A stretch of 64,000 nucleotides of DNA from Flavobacteriaceae bacterium (GTDB taxonomy: Bacteria; Bacteroidota; Bacteroidia; Flavobacteriales; Flavobacteriaceae): contig SIHP01000002.1 in NCBI GenBank assembly GCA_004762155.1, positions 186,001 to 250,000 on the forward strand, given 5' to 3'. How positions within the stretch are numbered: the stretch's first letter is position 1; every line of letters begins with the position of its first letter. A program made the translations under genes and the position numbers. The notes under the pieces are model-generated. The model saw only the letters and a program-made list of their open reading frames with translations. It was not told the DNA's origin and ran no database searches. This document shows, piece after piece, positions 53,711 through 62,895 of the stretch.

Positions 53711-54514
53711 ATGAAAACATCTGAAAAACTTACTATTGCTACTATACAAACCAGTTTAATTTGGGAAAACCCAGAAGCAAACCTAAAAATGTTTGAAGAA
53801 AAAATAAACACTATTAGTTCTAAAACAGATTTAATAATTCTACCTGAAATGTTTACCACTGGTTTTACCATGAATGCTACTGCTCTTGCTGAAAACATGA
53901 ATGGAAAGACCGTTTCTTGGATGCAAAAAATAGCTGCAAAAAAACAAATGGCTATTACAGGTAGTTTAATTATCAATGAAACTTCCGACCTTTCTCAAGA
54001 TGATAATTTTTATAATCGTTTAGTTTTTGTTCATCCTTCTGGAAAAATTGAGGTTTATGACAAACGACACACATTCACTTTAGCTAAAGAGCACGAAACA
54101 TTTTCAGCAGGAACGAAAAAGATATTCATCGATTATAAAGGTTGGAAAATTTGTCCGCTTATTTGTTATGATTTACGCTTTCCTGTTTGGAGCAGAAACA
54201 CAAACAACTACGATTTACTTATTTACGTTGCTAGCTGGCCTAAAAAGCGTGTTTATGCTTGGGATAGCTTATTAAAAGCACGTGCTATTGAAAATATGAG
54301 TTACACGATTGGTGTAAATCGTATTGGTTTGGATGGAAATAATTTTGAATACAACGGACATTCAATAGTTTTAGATTCTTTAGGAGAAAATATAAGTAAA
54401 GAAAACAATGAAGAAGAAGATATTATTTCTGTAACTCTTTCTAAAGTAAATCAAAATACTATTAGACAAAAATTAGCTTTTTTAAATGATGCTGATGCAT
54501 TTATACTTAAATAA
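53711..54514 (+). CDS. Nitrilase-family amidase (YafV/omega-amidase-like)
   Basis: A 267-residue carbon-nitrogen hydrolase. The catalytic triad is E46 (ILPEMF), K118 (VYDKRH) and C152 (LICYDLRFP). The sequence fits the YafV/Nit2 omega-amidase branch, which deaminates alpha-ketoglutaramate and similar omega-amides as metabolite repair. That specificity is by family resemblance. The start at 53711 is preferred over an in-frame one ten codons upstream inside the promoter. It is divergent from the AddB-like gene and converges on the desaturase. Confidence 0.9.
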   Translation: MKTSEKLTIATIQTSLIWENPEANLKMFEEKINTISSKTDLIILPEMFTTGFTMNATALAENMNGKTVSWMQKIAAKKQMAITGSLIINETSDLSQDDNFYNRLVFVHPSGKIEVYDKRHTFTLAKEHETFSAGTKKIFIDYKGWKICPLICYDLRFPVWSRNTNNYDLLIYVASWPKKRVYAWDSLLKARAIENMSYTIGVNRIGLDGNNFEYNGHSIVLDSLGENISKENNEEEDIISVTLSKVNQNTIRQKLAFLNDADAFILK

Positions 54515-54515
54515 A

Positions 54516-54541
54516 AAAAGGAACCAAATTTGGTTCCTTTT
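54516..54541. terminator. Bidirectional terminator between amidase and desaturase genes
   Basis: A perfect 26-base palindrome with half-site AAAAGGAACCAAA lies 1 base after the amidase stop and 12 bases after the desaturase stop. It has A and T runs on both sides. Confidence 0.88.
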
Positions 54542-54553
54542 GTATTTATAACT

Positions 54554-55546
54554 TTATGATGGTATCATCCATTTAAACTGAAACTTAGTATCAGGAACTT
54601 TAATACGTTCCGTAATACGATACATTCTTTCAGGTAATTTCATTAAATAATCACGAGCCTTTTCTGCTTCTGGTGTTAAGTTGGTAATTTTATCAATTTC
54701 CCAAGATGTAGTTAATTTCTTTAAAATATCTACATAATCAAAACCAGTGTATACACCTAATCTTTGTGCTACTGTAGAAAAATCATCAAACAAACTTCCT
54801 TTTGCTCCAAATGAATCTCTTAAATGCATTGCTGGCATTGTTATTTTATGCTTCATCATGTGTTGAAAAGCCAACATCATCTCACTAGGATCTATTTTAA
54901 AAATTTGTTTTACAAATTCTGTATAAGCTACATGATGGCGCATTTCATCACCTGCAATTATTTTAGACATTTTTGCTAATGCTTTATGTCCTTTTTTTCT
55001 TGCTATTTTAGCAACATTGTTATGTGAAATATACGTTGCTAATTCTTGAAAACTTGTATAAACAAAGTTTTTATACGGATCTGTTGCTGTACCAATATCA
55101 AAACCATCTGCAATTAAGTGTTGCGTAGAAATTTCTACTTCACGCATGTTTACACGACCAGATAAATACAAGTATTTATTTAACACATCTCCATGTCTAT
55201 TTTCTTCAGAAGTCCAAGCTCTAATCCATTTTGCCCATCCGTTGTCACTTCCGTTATTTTCATGCTGACTAATTCCGTCTACATCTAACAACCAAGATTC
55301 ATAGGTTGGTAAAGCTTCTTCTGTAATCGTATCACCTACTAAAACAACCCAAAAATCATCACTTAATTCTTTAGATAATTCTTGTATTTCTTTTACTTCT
55401 TCTATAAAAGAATCTTTTTGTGAGTTTGGTAAAAAATCTGTTGGTTGCCAAATTTTCTCTGGAGTAATTAAAAAGTCGTTTACAAAACTGTCAATGTTTT
55501 TCTCCAACGTTTGCATTACTTCCCTTCTTATGTTTTTTATTGACAT
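54554..55546 (-). CDS. Acyl-ACP desaturase (soluble diiron)
   Basis: A 330-residue ferritin-fold protein of the plant-type stearoyl-ACP desaturase family. Diiron ligands are visible in E-E-N-R-H at residues 114-118 and D-E-M-R-H at residues 200-204, with a further glutamate pair near residue 76. These enzymes introduce a cis double bond into acyl chains on acyl carrier protein. They need a reduced ferredoxin-type donor, not seen here. It is 25 bases after a PlsC-family gene, so desaturation and phospholipid assembly are probably co-expressed, possibly for membrane fluidity in the cold. Confidence 0.93.
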   Translation of the reverse strand: MSIKNIRREVMQTLEKNIDSFVNDFLITPEKIWQPTDFLPNSQKDSFIEEVKEIQELSKELSDDFWVVLVGDTITEEALPTYESWLLDVDGISQHENNGSDNGWAKWIRAWTSEENRHGDVLNKYLYLSGRVNMREVEISTQHLIADGFDIGTATDPYKNFVYTSFQELATYISHNNVAKIARKKGHKALAKMSKIIAGDEMRHHVAYTEFVKQIFKIDPSEMMLAFQHMMKHKITMPAMHLRDSFGAKGSLFDDFSTVAQRLGVYTGFDYVDILKKLTTSWEIDKITNLTPEAEKARDYLMKLPERMYRITERIKVPDTKFQFKWMIPS

Positions 55547-55571
55547 AATTTATTAATTTTATATGCGTCTT

Positions 55572-56300
55572 TTATACTATTGATGCTTTAATTGTTGATT
55601 CTACTTTATCAACTAATTCATCAAACGGAAGACTATTTATTTTTATAGGTTCGTGTGTTGTTATTTTTATTGGGCTTCCAATACCTAACGGAAACTTACC
55701 ATATTTAAACACTTTCCAAGAGTTATTAATGGTTAAAGGCACAATATACGCTTCTGGATTGTATTTTGTTAAGATTTTAAGACCGTTTGTAGCAAATTTC
55801 TTAGGTTTTCCGTCTCTACTCCTTGTTCCTTCCGGATAAATAACAGCTGACCATTTATTTTTATTGATTCGTTTAGAAAAATTTGCTAATTCAACTAAAG
55901 CTTGTTTTCTGTCTTTTCTATCTATTAAAGCTGCTCCTCCATTTCTTAAATTAAAAGAAATACTTGGTATTCCTTTTCCTAATTCTTTTTTTGATACAAA
56001 TTTTGGGATGTGTTTTTTAAAGTGCCATATTATTGGTGGTATATCAAAAGTACTTTGATGATTAGCTACAAATAATAATGTTGTGTTTTCTGGTAACTCT
56101 TGCTTATTAGTTACTTTTACACGTATACCTAATATTAATAATGATTGTATTAAAAACCAGTTCATAATATTTACGACACTTTGATGTCCTTTTATTCCAA
56201 ATAATTTTAACCCTAACCATTGTATTGGATGAAATACAATTAATAAAAGAAAAAAAACTGCAGCAAATATTGATGATAAAATATAGCTTATAACTTTCAT
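55572..56300 (-). CDS. 1-acyl-sn-glycerol-3-phosphate acyltransferase (PlsC family, second copy)
   Basis: A 242-residue membrane acyltransferase. The catalytic H81-x4-D86 (ANHQSTFDIP) and the YPEGTRSR motif (about 159-166) are intact, after one or two N-terminal membrane segments. This copy looks closer to canonical PlsC than the one at 32258-33052, whose second motif is IFPEGLVPP. It precedes the acyl-ACP desaturase in one unit, with a likely promoter overlapping the flank of the hairpin upstream. Confidence 0.93.
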   Translation of the reverse strand: MKVISYILSSIFAAVFFLLLIVFHPIQWLGLKLFGIKGHQSVVNIMNWFLIQSLLILGIRVKVTNKQELPENTTLLFVANHQSTFDIPPIIWHFKKHIPKFVSKKELGKGIPSISFNLRNGGAALIDRKDRKQALVELANFSKRINKNKWSAVIYPEGTRSRDGKPKKFATNGLKILTKYNPEAYIVPLTINNSWKVFKYGKFPLGIGSPIKITTHEPIKINSLPFDELVDKVESTIKASIV

Positions 56301-56320
56301 ATTGTTTGTTTAATTTTTGG

Positions 56321-56328
56321 CAAAAATA
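56321..56328 (-). promoter_or_regulatory. Probable promoter -7 box of the plsC-desaturase unit
   Basis: The minus strand reads TATTTTTG, matching TAnnTTTG, 21 bases before the plsC start. It also forms part of the T-rich tail of the upstream terminator. Confidence 0.45.
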
Positions 56329-56333
56329 AAAAA

Positions 56334-56349
56334 TCCCACCAAAGTGGGA
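56334..56349 (-). terminator. Terminator after the 141-residue membrane protein gene
   Basis: Arms TCCCAC (56334-56339) and GTGGGA (56344-56349), with a four-base loop. The minus strand continues into a T-rich tract that also holds the next promoter box. Confidence 0.8.
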
Positions 56350-56362
56350 CTATTTATTGAGT

Positions 56363-56788
56363 TTAAAACCAATTACTCCAAGGAATTCTTGATAAGATTA
56401 ACACTAATGCTAATCCGTAAAAGATGACAAACTTTTTAAATTTCGATTCGCTTTTTACTTGTTTTTTGTGTTTAGACCATCCGATTGTTATTAAAACGAT
56501 AGCAGCAATCATCATTATTGGATGTTCTACAGCTAATAATCTAGCTGCTGAATCTTTCATTACCTCTCCTCCATTTGAAGTTAACGCTTTAAACCAAGGC
56601 GATGCAAAATACCAACCTAAACCTATTAATAATTGAATATGCGTAGTTATAAGTGCAAATAAACCTAAACGAAAATCTTTGTGTGTAAATTCTTTTTTTT
56701 GTGCTAGTCCAATAATAGCATTAATTACTGCATAAATTAGTACAAAAAGCACAATATAAGCCCAGTATGAATGTATTGTTTTCATCAT
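56363..56788 (-). CDS. Four-helix membrane protein, cytochrome-b-like by habit
   Basis: A 141-residue protein with four predicted membrane helices (about 8-26, 43-62, 87-105, 121-137). Histidines lie in the second and third helices (ALITTHIQLLIGLGWYF and LAVEHPIMMI). Homologues in this group are often labelled cytochrome b, because the paired histidines could ligate haem, but this is unproven. The function is unknown. It is a single-gene unit, bounded by terminators. Confidence 0.72.
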   Translation of the reverse strand: MMKTIHSYWAYIVLFVLIYAVINAIIGLAQKKEFTHKDFRLGLFALITTHIQLLIGLGWYFASPWFKALTSNGGEVMKDSAARLLAVEHPIMMIAAIVLITIGWSKHKKQVKSESKFKKFVIFYGLALVLILSRIPWSNWF

Positions 56789-56835
56789 AATATGTTAGTT
56801 TTTGTTGGTGTAAATGTACTGATTTTTATGCATAA

Positions 56836-56863
56836 AAAAACCACCTCTAATGAGGTGGTTTTT
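56836..56863 (-). terminator. Terminator of the TonB receptor-lipoprotein unit
   Basis: A twelve-base stem, AAAAACCACCTC (56836-56847) with GAGGTGGTTTTT (56852-56863), loop TAAT, lies 23 bases after the lipoprotein stop. The minus side is followed by T residues. Confidence 0.9.
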
Positions 56864-56885
56864 AAATATATTGAATATTAATTTA

Positions 56886-58529
56886 TTAATCTTGTAAGAT
56901 ATACTCAGACCCAGACTTTATAACTTTCATAGTCCAAACATCATCAGCTCCATTATATATATTATAATTTACAGCATATTTTTGTCCTTCTTCATCAGCA
57001 GGGAAATTGTTAGCTAAAATAGTATTGATTTTAACTAATCTTGCCTCTTCTGTTTCCTCATCTTTTCCTTCTCTTACATCAAAATTCGCAAAAAAACCAT
57101 TACCAACTAGATCATAATCAGCTTGAGTTAAGGTGTACACAATAGTATTATCTGGTACCCATTGACCATCTTCATAACCATATTGGAATGTAGTCTCTAT
57201 AACGTCTAAAGCGATAGTCCATTTATCACCATCAAAAACACTTGTACCATATTTAGTACTAGTACCTCCATCGTAATACTCATAGATTACATTTGCTACA
57301 TCTTCAGATGCTGCATAAGGATATAAACTTTCTAAGAAAATATCTAATTTATAAACAGATGAACTATCAAAATTACCATAAGACTGTCCTAAAAGATCAT
57401 AATCTGCTTCTGTAAATACATAAGGAAATTCCCAACCTCCATCATTCTTAGCCACTATCGTTGTTGCTTCCACGGTTGTAGTATTAGCGACATAAGCTCC
57501 TGAAGCATACAATAATGTCACTACCTCTGTTCCTCCTGAACCATCATAAAAATCATATGTTACAGCGTAAATATCACCTTCGGCTGCAGTTGGTAAAATA
57601 ATATTTAACCCTTCTAAAATCATCTCATCAGTCCAATTATCATCTCCTCCTTGTCTATTAAAATTACCAAAAGAATTTAAATTATCTGTAGCGTCAGGAT
57701 AAGCAGCAACTAAACCTGAATCAGTCGCAATCGTAGTATAATCACCTCCTGACAACGTATATTCTACTGTAGGAGCAACGGCTGTAACTTCAGCGTCTAA
57801 TTTTATGAATCCATTTCCAGTATATTGAATAGTAAATGACTCAGACCAATTTGTACCTCCATCATAAATTGCAAAAGAAACTGCTACAACTTGACCTAAA
57901 TTATAATTACCCCCCAACAATTCATATAAACCTTCTAAAATCATGCTATCCGACCAATATGCACTATCATCTTCTCTTCTTTCAAAATTACCATATTGAC
58001 CAGCACTTTCTGTAGCATCAGGATATGATGAACTTAAAGCACTAGCTATAGTTACAAAATCTTCATCAGATAATTCATAAGATAACACTGCTGCATCGTA
58101 AGTCAACTCTACAAATGTTCCATTAGAAGCTGTCTCATAATCTTGATCGGCACTTAAATAAGCATCGATACCATTTAAGCTAGATAAAGTTGATGAAGCT
58201 GTTACTGGTTCCAAAATATTTGGACTATACACATTATAGGTAACATTCACTAAAGAACCATCTCCCCAAACTGGATATTTATTTGCTAAAAAGGCAGGTA
58301 AAGTTTCCTCAACATTAGCTTCAGAACTAAAGAACTCACTATCAAACCCTAATCCTCCATCTTCAACTGATTCAGTATAATCTGATTCAATAAGAGTATA
58401 ACTTGTTACTCCTTCAATTCCATTTTCTTCACCATTTACAGCATCTAACTCGTCATATACATCTTCTAACGGGCTACATGATGAAAACACCAATGTAACT
58501 AACGTTAATAAATAAAATATTTTTCTCAT
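56886..58529 (-). CDS. Repeat lipoprotein partner of a TonB receptor, unknown
   Basis: A 547-residue lipoprotein with the lipobox cysteine at C18 (LVFSSC) and acidic residues just after it, which in Bacteroidota often favours surface exposure. The mature part holds five repeats of about 60-100 residues, starting near 43, 149, 255, 366 and 464. Each opens Y-x-L/F-x4-D-Y/F, often continues G-N-F-x-R and W-x-D/S-x-M-I-L-E-G-L, and ends V-x-Y-x-x-Y-D/N-G. The fold is not recognised and it is not SusD-like. It begins 12 bases after the TonB receptor stop, so a joint role in binding and importing one ligand is likely. Confidence 0.8.
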   Translation of the reverse strand: MRKIFYLLTLVTLVFSSCSPLEDVYDELDAVNGEENGIEGVTSYTLIESDYTESVEDGGLGFDSEFFSSEANVEETLPAFLANKYPVWGDGSLVNVTYNVYSPNILEPVTASSTLSSLNGIDAYLSADQDYETASNGTFVELTYDAAVLSYELSDEDFVTIASALSSSYPDATESAGQYGNFERREDDSAYWSDSMILEGLYELLGGNYNLGQVVAVSFAIYDGGTNWSESFTIQYTGNGFIKLDAEVTAVAPTVEYTLSGGDYTTIATDSGLVAAYPDATDNLNSFGNFNRQGGDDNWTDEMILEGLNIILPTAAEGDIYAVTYDFYDGSGGTEVVTLLYASGAYVANTTTVEATTIVAKNDGGWEFPYVFTEADYDLLGQSYGNFDSSSVYKLDIFLESLYPYAASEDVANVIYEYYDGGTSTKYGTSVFDGDKWTIALDVIETTFQYGYEDGQWVPDNTIVYTLTQADYDLVGNGFFANFDVREGKDEETEEARLVKINTILANNFPADEEGQKYAVNYNIYNGADDVWTMKVIKSGSEYILQD

Positions 58530-58541
58530 TGTTGTAATTTT

Positions 58542-61106
58542 TTAAAAATTAATTTTTGCTCCTAAACTAAAAGTTCTTCCTGCTCCATACCAAACCAAAG
58601 CAGTTGAGGCATTATTTTCTGTACCATTAATAGCATCAGAAATATATTTTGCATTTAACACGTTATTAACTCTTAAAGTTAATGTGGTATCAAATGAACC
58701 AAATTTAAATCCGTGACGGATAGATGCATCTACAGTGTGATAATCAGGAATTTCCCATGCGTCTCCAAGAACAGGTATATCCTCAACAGCAATTGGATCA
58801 TCACTAACATCTGTACCAATATCGAAATCAGCATATAAATCACCGAAATAATTGTAATCTACAGTTATACTACTATTTTCCCAAAATCTATATAATATAC
58901 CTAGAGCTGCTGTAGTTTGTGCTGCATCTCCAACTTTAACATCATCAATTATACCATTTACATAACCTAAAGACTGTTGTTCTTGATTAAATGCTTCTTG
59001 ATTAATAATACTAGTATTCCAAGTCCAATCTGCAACAGAAGCCATACCTGTAACATTTAATTTACTTGTTGGTTTCCATACAAAATCAAATTCAATACCT
59101 TTATGAAGTGCGTCTACACCTGTTATATTTACAAAAACATCTTCGTTATTTAATTGATCAAATACTGATACTGATTCAGATTTATCAGCCCACTTTGTGA
59201 TGTATCCATTTAAATTAACACTTAATTTTTCAGAACGTAAACCATATCCTAATTCAAAAGAAGTTATCTTTTCATTCTCAGCATTTTCATTAATGTTTTC
59301 TAGTTCATTATCAAAAGCAGTAAAAACATTCTGGAATAAAGGTGCTTTTTCAAAATAACCAACATTTGCAAAAACATTATGTACTCCATTAAATTTATAG
59401 TTAACACCACCTTTTACACCATAACCAACAAAGTCATATACATCTGTCTCTCTAGTTGGATCAGAATCTAAATAATTAAAATAATCAATTCTTTGGTATG
59501 CAGTATTTGATGTAGAAGATGAAATAAAAGCATCAAAATTTTCAGTAGAATATTCTAACTGAACAAATCCTCCAAACCAATCTACAATACCGTCATTGTT
59601 ATAGCTGATAACATCACCTACTAAAGCTGCATTTGCTGGATTATTAACATTTGAATCATCAAAAAAGTAATCTCCTCCTAATAAATCTGTTACTTCTCTG
59701 TAATGTAAACCTTCGTAATGTCTATAATCCAAACCTACTAAGAAATCTAAATTATCATTTATTTCAGTTTTGTAAGTAGACAAAGCACCATACCAATTGT
59801 GTTCATTTTTTGAAGCTCTTAATGCAGCTACAGCACCATTTGCTCCACTTGCTCTGTTTAAAGCTACAATATTATCGATATCTACTGGTTGATCATCTCC
59901 CCCTAATCTTACATTAAATAAATCAGCATTACCCGCAGTACCACCACCTCCACCTCTACCGATAGAGAAGTATAGTGCTGTAGACACAGAAGATTTTTCA
60001 TTTACAGACCAATAGTGATTTAATGAAGTTTGATTTTTGTGGTAGAAATTGTCTTCAATATGAACAACATTTCCATCTCTATAACCCCAATCAGGATTAA
60101 ATTTTATCCCAGACTCGGCGTCTCTGTACGTTTGTATTGTACTTCTATTTTGTCTTTGACCATGTCTTTGTGGCGCTCCAAAAGTTGTAAAAGATAACGT
60201 GTGTTTATCATTTATCTCGTATGCAAAATTCGCAAAATAATTCCATCCTTCAAATTCAGTTCCATCAACAAAACCTTCCCCCGAAACTTTTGATACAGAA
60301 ACTGTAGTTGCAAAACCATTATCCATTTTACCTGTTGAAAGCGTAAAACCATATTTTTGGTATCCATCATTACCAGTAGAAGCAATAATATTACCTCCTT
60401 TTTCTGCATCTGTAGATTTAGTTACAATGTTAATTGTACCTCCAATAGAAGGCACTGCTACTTTAGCTGCTCCTAAACCTCTTTGAGTTTGCATGATCGA
60501 AGTTACATCTCCTAATCCTGCCCAGTTAGACCAATAAACCTGTCCATTTTCCATATCATTAACAGGTACACCGTTAATCATTACAGCAACGTTTTCAGAA
60601 TTAAACCCTCTCATGTTAATTCTACCATCTCCAAAACCTCCACCAGATTTTGTTGCATAAACACCCGGAGTTGATTTTAAAACCTCAGGAAACTCTTGTG
60701 TTCCTAATTTTCTTTCAATGTCTGCACCTCTTAATGTAGAAACTGCTACTGGAGTCTTTCTATCAATTGCAAGAGAATTAGACACAATAACAACTTCATC
60801 TAAGGTATTTTCATCTACCGTTAAATTAATAGTTCCTAAATCACCTCCTTTAGTAAGTTGAATATACTTGTTTGTATAACCAACAAAAGAAACGATTACT
60901 ACTCCTTGAGTAGATTTTACATTCAACGAAAATTTTCCGTCAAAATCTGTAGACGTACCATTAGAGGTACCTTTTTCGACAATACTTGCACCCGGTAAAG
61001 GTTCTCCTGTTTCATCTAAAACAGTACCCGAGATTTTAGTTTGTCCTAATACAGTAGCTGCTATAAAGAACAGACCTACTAATAATAAATTTTTAAAATT
61101 TTTCAT
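58542..61106 (-). CDS. TonB-dependent receptor with lipoprotein partner
   Basis: An 854-residue outer-membrane receptor. A signal peptide (cleavage after VLGQ, about residue 22) is followed by a carboxypeptidase-regulatory-like domain (about 23-108; TKISGTVLDETGEPLPGASI). A likely TonB box lies at LDEVVIVSNS (about 114), then a plug (about 120-235) and a barrel ending in Phe (GAKINF). The plug contains a glycine-rich GGGFGDGRINMRGFN. Substrate unknown. The next gene encodes a five-repeat lipoprotein and not SusD, so this is not a classical polysaccharide locus. Phased repeats sit about 55-85 bases upstream of the start. Confidence 0.92.
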   Translation of the reverse strand: MKNFKNLLLVGLFFIAATVLGQTKISGTVLDETGEPLPGASIVEKGTSNGTSTDFDGKFSLNVKSTQGVVIVSFVGYTNKYIQLTKGGDLGTINLTVDENTLDEVVIVSNSLAIDRKTPVAVSTLRGADIERKLGTQEFPEVLKSTPGVYATKSGGGFGDGRINMRGFNSENVAVMINGVPVNDMENGQVYWSNWAGLGDVTSIMQTQRGLGAAKVAVPSIGGTINIVTKSTDAEKGGNIIASTGNDGYQKYGFTLSTGKMDNGFATTVSVSKVSGEGFVDGTEFEGWNYFANFAYEINDKHTLSFTTFGAPQRHGQRQNRSTIQTYRDAESGIKFNPDWGYRDGNVVHIEDNFYHKNQTSLNHYWSVNEKSSVSTALYFSIGRGGGGGTAGNADLFNVRLGGDDQPVDIDNIVALNRASGANGAVAALRASKNEHNWYGALSTYKTEINDNLDFLVGLDYRHYEGLHYREVTDLLGGDYFFDDSNVNNPANAALVGDVISYNNDGIVDWFGGFVQLEYSTENFDAFISSSTSNTAYQRIDYFNYLDSDPTRETDVYDFVGYGVKGGVNYKFNGVHNVFANVGYFEKAPLFQNVFTAFDNELENINENAENEKITSFELGYGLRSEKLSVNLNGYITKWADKSESVSVFDQLNNEDVFVNITGVDALHKGIEFDFVWKPTSKLNVTGMASVADWTWNTSIINQEAFNQEQQSLGYVNGIIDDVKVGDAAQTTAALGILYRFWENSSITVDYNYFGDLYADFDIGTDVSDDPIAVEDIPVLGDAWEIPDYHTVDASIRHGFKFGSFDTTLTLRVNNVLNAKYISDAINGTENNASTALVWYGAGRTFSLGAKINF

Positions 61107-61160
61107 GTGATATTTGAAATTATTAAATACTTCACAAAAATCACGCTTTTCCTTAGTTAT

Positions 61161-61189
61161 AATGTTAATTTAATGTTAAGAATTAACAT
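61161..61189. promoter_or_regulatory. Phased AATGTTAA repeats upstream of the TonB receptor
   Basis: AATGTTAA occurs at 61161-61168 and 61172-61179, spaced 11 bases apart, and an inverted partial copy, TTAACAT, is at 61183-61189. The one-turn spacing suggests a protein-binding site controlling the receptor. No named regulator can be assigned and AT-rich chance is possible. The rest of the 216-base gap (61107-61322) shows nothing else clear. Confidence 0.35.
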
Positions 61190-61322
61190 GGATTTAAGAA
61201 ATTCAAAACTACAAAACAACAAAAAACATACTGAATATGAGAATTTTACCTACATTAAAGAATATTAAGAAAAAGTAAAAACCTGTTAAAATTACATTAC
61301 TCTTAAAATTATAACACTTACA

Positions 61323-62888
61323 CTAATTTTTCAGTATTTTTTTAGCCAATTCTTTACCAAGTTCCACCCCAAACTGATCGTAAGAATATATATTCCACAA
61401 GACCCCTTGTACAAAAATCTTATGCTCATATAAAGAAATTAAATTCCCTAAAGATTTAGGCGTTAATGTTTCAAATAATAAAGAATTACTTGGCTTATTT
61501 CCTTCAAAAACTTTATAAGGCAATAATTTATTGATTTTATCTAAATCCCCAGATGTTTTTAACTCTAAATGAACCTCTTCTTTTGTCTTACCAAAAGCCA
61601 ATGCATCTATTTGAGCATAATAATTTGCCATTAACTTTTTATGACTATCTGTTAAACCATATAAAGATTTTTTATACCCAATAAAATCTGCAGGAATCAT
61701 TTTTGTTCCTTGATGAACCAATTGCATAAAAGCGTGTTGCATATTTGCTCCAACACTCCCCCAAATGATTGTCCCTGTTTGATAAGTTACTTTTTCTCCA
61801 TTTCTATCAACACTTTTACCATTGCTTTCCATTATAGCTTGCTGTAAATAGGATGGGAATTTTGAAAGATACTGACAATAAGGTAATACAGCCTCTGTTT
61901 CTGCATTGAAAAAATTGTTATACCAAACACTTAATAGTGCTAAAACTACAGGTATGTTTTTTTCAAAACTTGTTTCTTTAAAATGATTATCCATTTCTTC
62001 AGCTCCATCCAACAACTCTCTAAAGTTCTCAAAACCTAATGACAAACTAATAGATAAACCTACTGAAGACCATAAAGAAAATCTTCCACCAACCCAATTC
62101 CACATTGGAAAAATATTACTTTTTTCTATCCCAAAAGAAGTTACTGCTTCCAAATTAGTTGAAACCGCCACAAAATGTTTTGCAACATCAAAAACTGATG
62201 CAGATTTTAAAAACCAATTTTTTATGTACTCTGCATTTGTAATTGTTTCTTGTGTTGTAAAAGTTTTAGAAACAATTACAAAAAGGGTTGTTTCAGGATC
62301 TATATTTTTCAAAATTTCTGAAACATGATCACCATCTATATTAGATACAAAATGTGAATTTAGCTTATTCTTATAAAATTGTAATGCTTCAACAACCATA
62401 TCAGGTCCTAAATCTGAACCTCCAATTCCAATATTTACAATATCTGTAATAGATTTCCCAGTATAACCTTTCCACTTTCCAGAAATAACTTTATTAGAAA
62501 AAGCTCTAACTTTACGTAATGCCGTTTGGATTTTTGGCTTAACATCTTTACCATCTACTAAAACCTCATCCTCATTAGTACTTCTTAACGCAGTATGTAA
62601 AACCGCTCTTTCTTCAGTATCATTAATTACATCACCTGAAAAATATTTATTAATAGCATCTTTTAATTCTACTTGATTTGCTAGCTTAACTAATAAATCC
62701 ATCGTTTTTTGATTAATTCTATTTTTAGAATAATCTAACTCTAAAGAATTTGCTGTTATAGAAAAATCAGATACTCTATTTTGATCTTTAAAGAAGTCTT
62801 TTAATGTATGTTCATTAATTTCATTGAAGTGATCTGTTAATTCTTTCCAAGCATCAGTTTTCGTTGGATTAATATTTTGTAAAGCCAT
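61323..62888 (-). CDS. pgi: Glucose-6-phosphate isomerase
   Basis: A 521-residue glycolytic enzyme interconverting glucose-6-phosphate and fructose-6-phosphate. Visible signatures are NIGIGGSDLGPDM (about 155), the phosphate-binding serines in VIVSKTFTTQET, and WNWVGGRFSLWSSVG. MESNGKSVDRNG near residue 355 and a lysine-rich C-terminus are also present. It is somewhat shorter than E. coli Pgi but complete. It follows the M23 peptidase gene after seven bases, so the two are co-transcribed. Confidence 0.97.
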   Translation of the reverse strand: MALQNINPTKTDAWKELTDHFNEINEHTLKDFFKDQNRVSDFSITANSLELDYSKNRINQKTMDLLVKLANQVELKDAINKYFSGDVINDTEERAVLHTALRSTNEDEVLVDGKDVKPKIQTALRKVRAFSNKVISGKWKGYTGKSITDIVNIGIGGSDLGPDMVVEALQFYKNKLNSHFVSNIDGDHVSEILKNIDPETTLFVIVSKTFTTQETITNAEYIKNWFLKSASVFDVAKHFVAVSTNLEAVTSFGIEKSNIFPMWNWVGGRFSLWSSVGLSISLSLGFENFRELLDGAEEMDNHFKETSFEKNIPVVLALLSVWYNNFFNAETEAVLPYCQYLSKFPSYLQQAIMESNGKSVDRNGEKVTYQTGTIIWGSVGANMQHAFMQLVHQGTKMIPADFIGYKKSLYGLTDSHKKLMANYYAQIDALAFGKTKEEVHLELKTSGDLDKINKLLPYKVFEGNKPSNSLLFETLTPKSLGNLISLYEHKIFVQGVLWNIYSYDQFGVELGKELAKKILKN

Positions 62889-62895
62889 TTATTTG

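Noticed and set aside
53593..53976. Minus-strand frame of 127 codons across the amidase start
   Set aside because: It overlaps two well-supported divergent genes (catalytic residues E46/K118/C152 and the AddB start) and has no family features.
56886..58529. SusD-like nutrient-binding lipoprotein
   Set aside because: It sits where SusD would, but it is made of short beta-rich repeats and lacks the helical TPR character of SusD.
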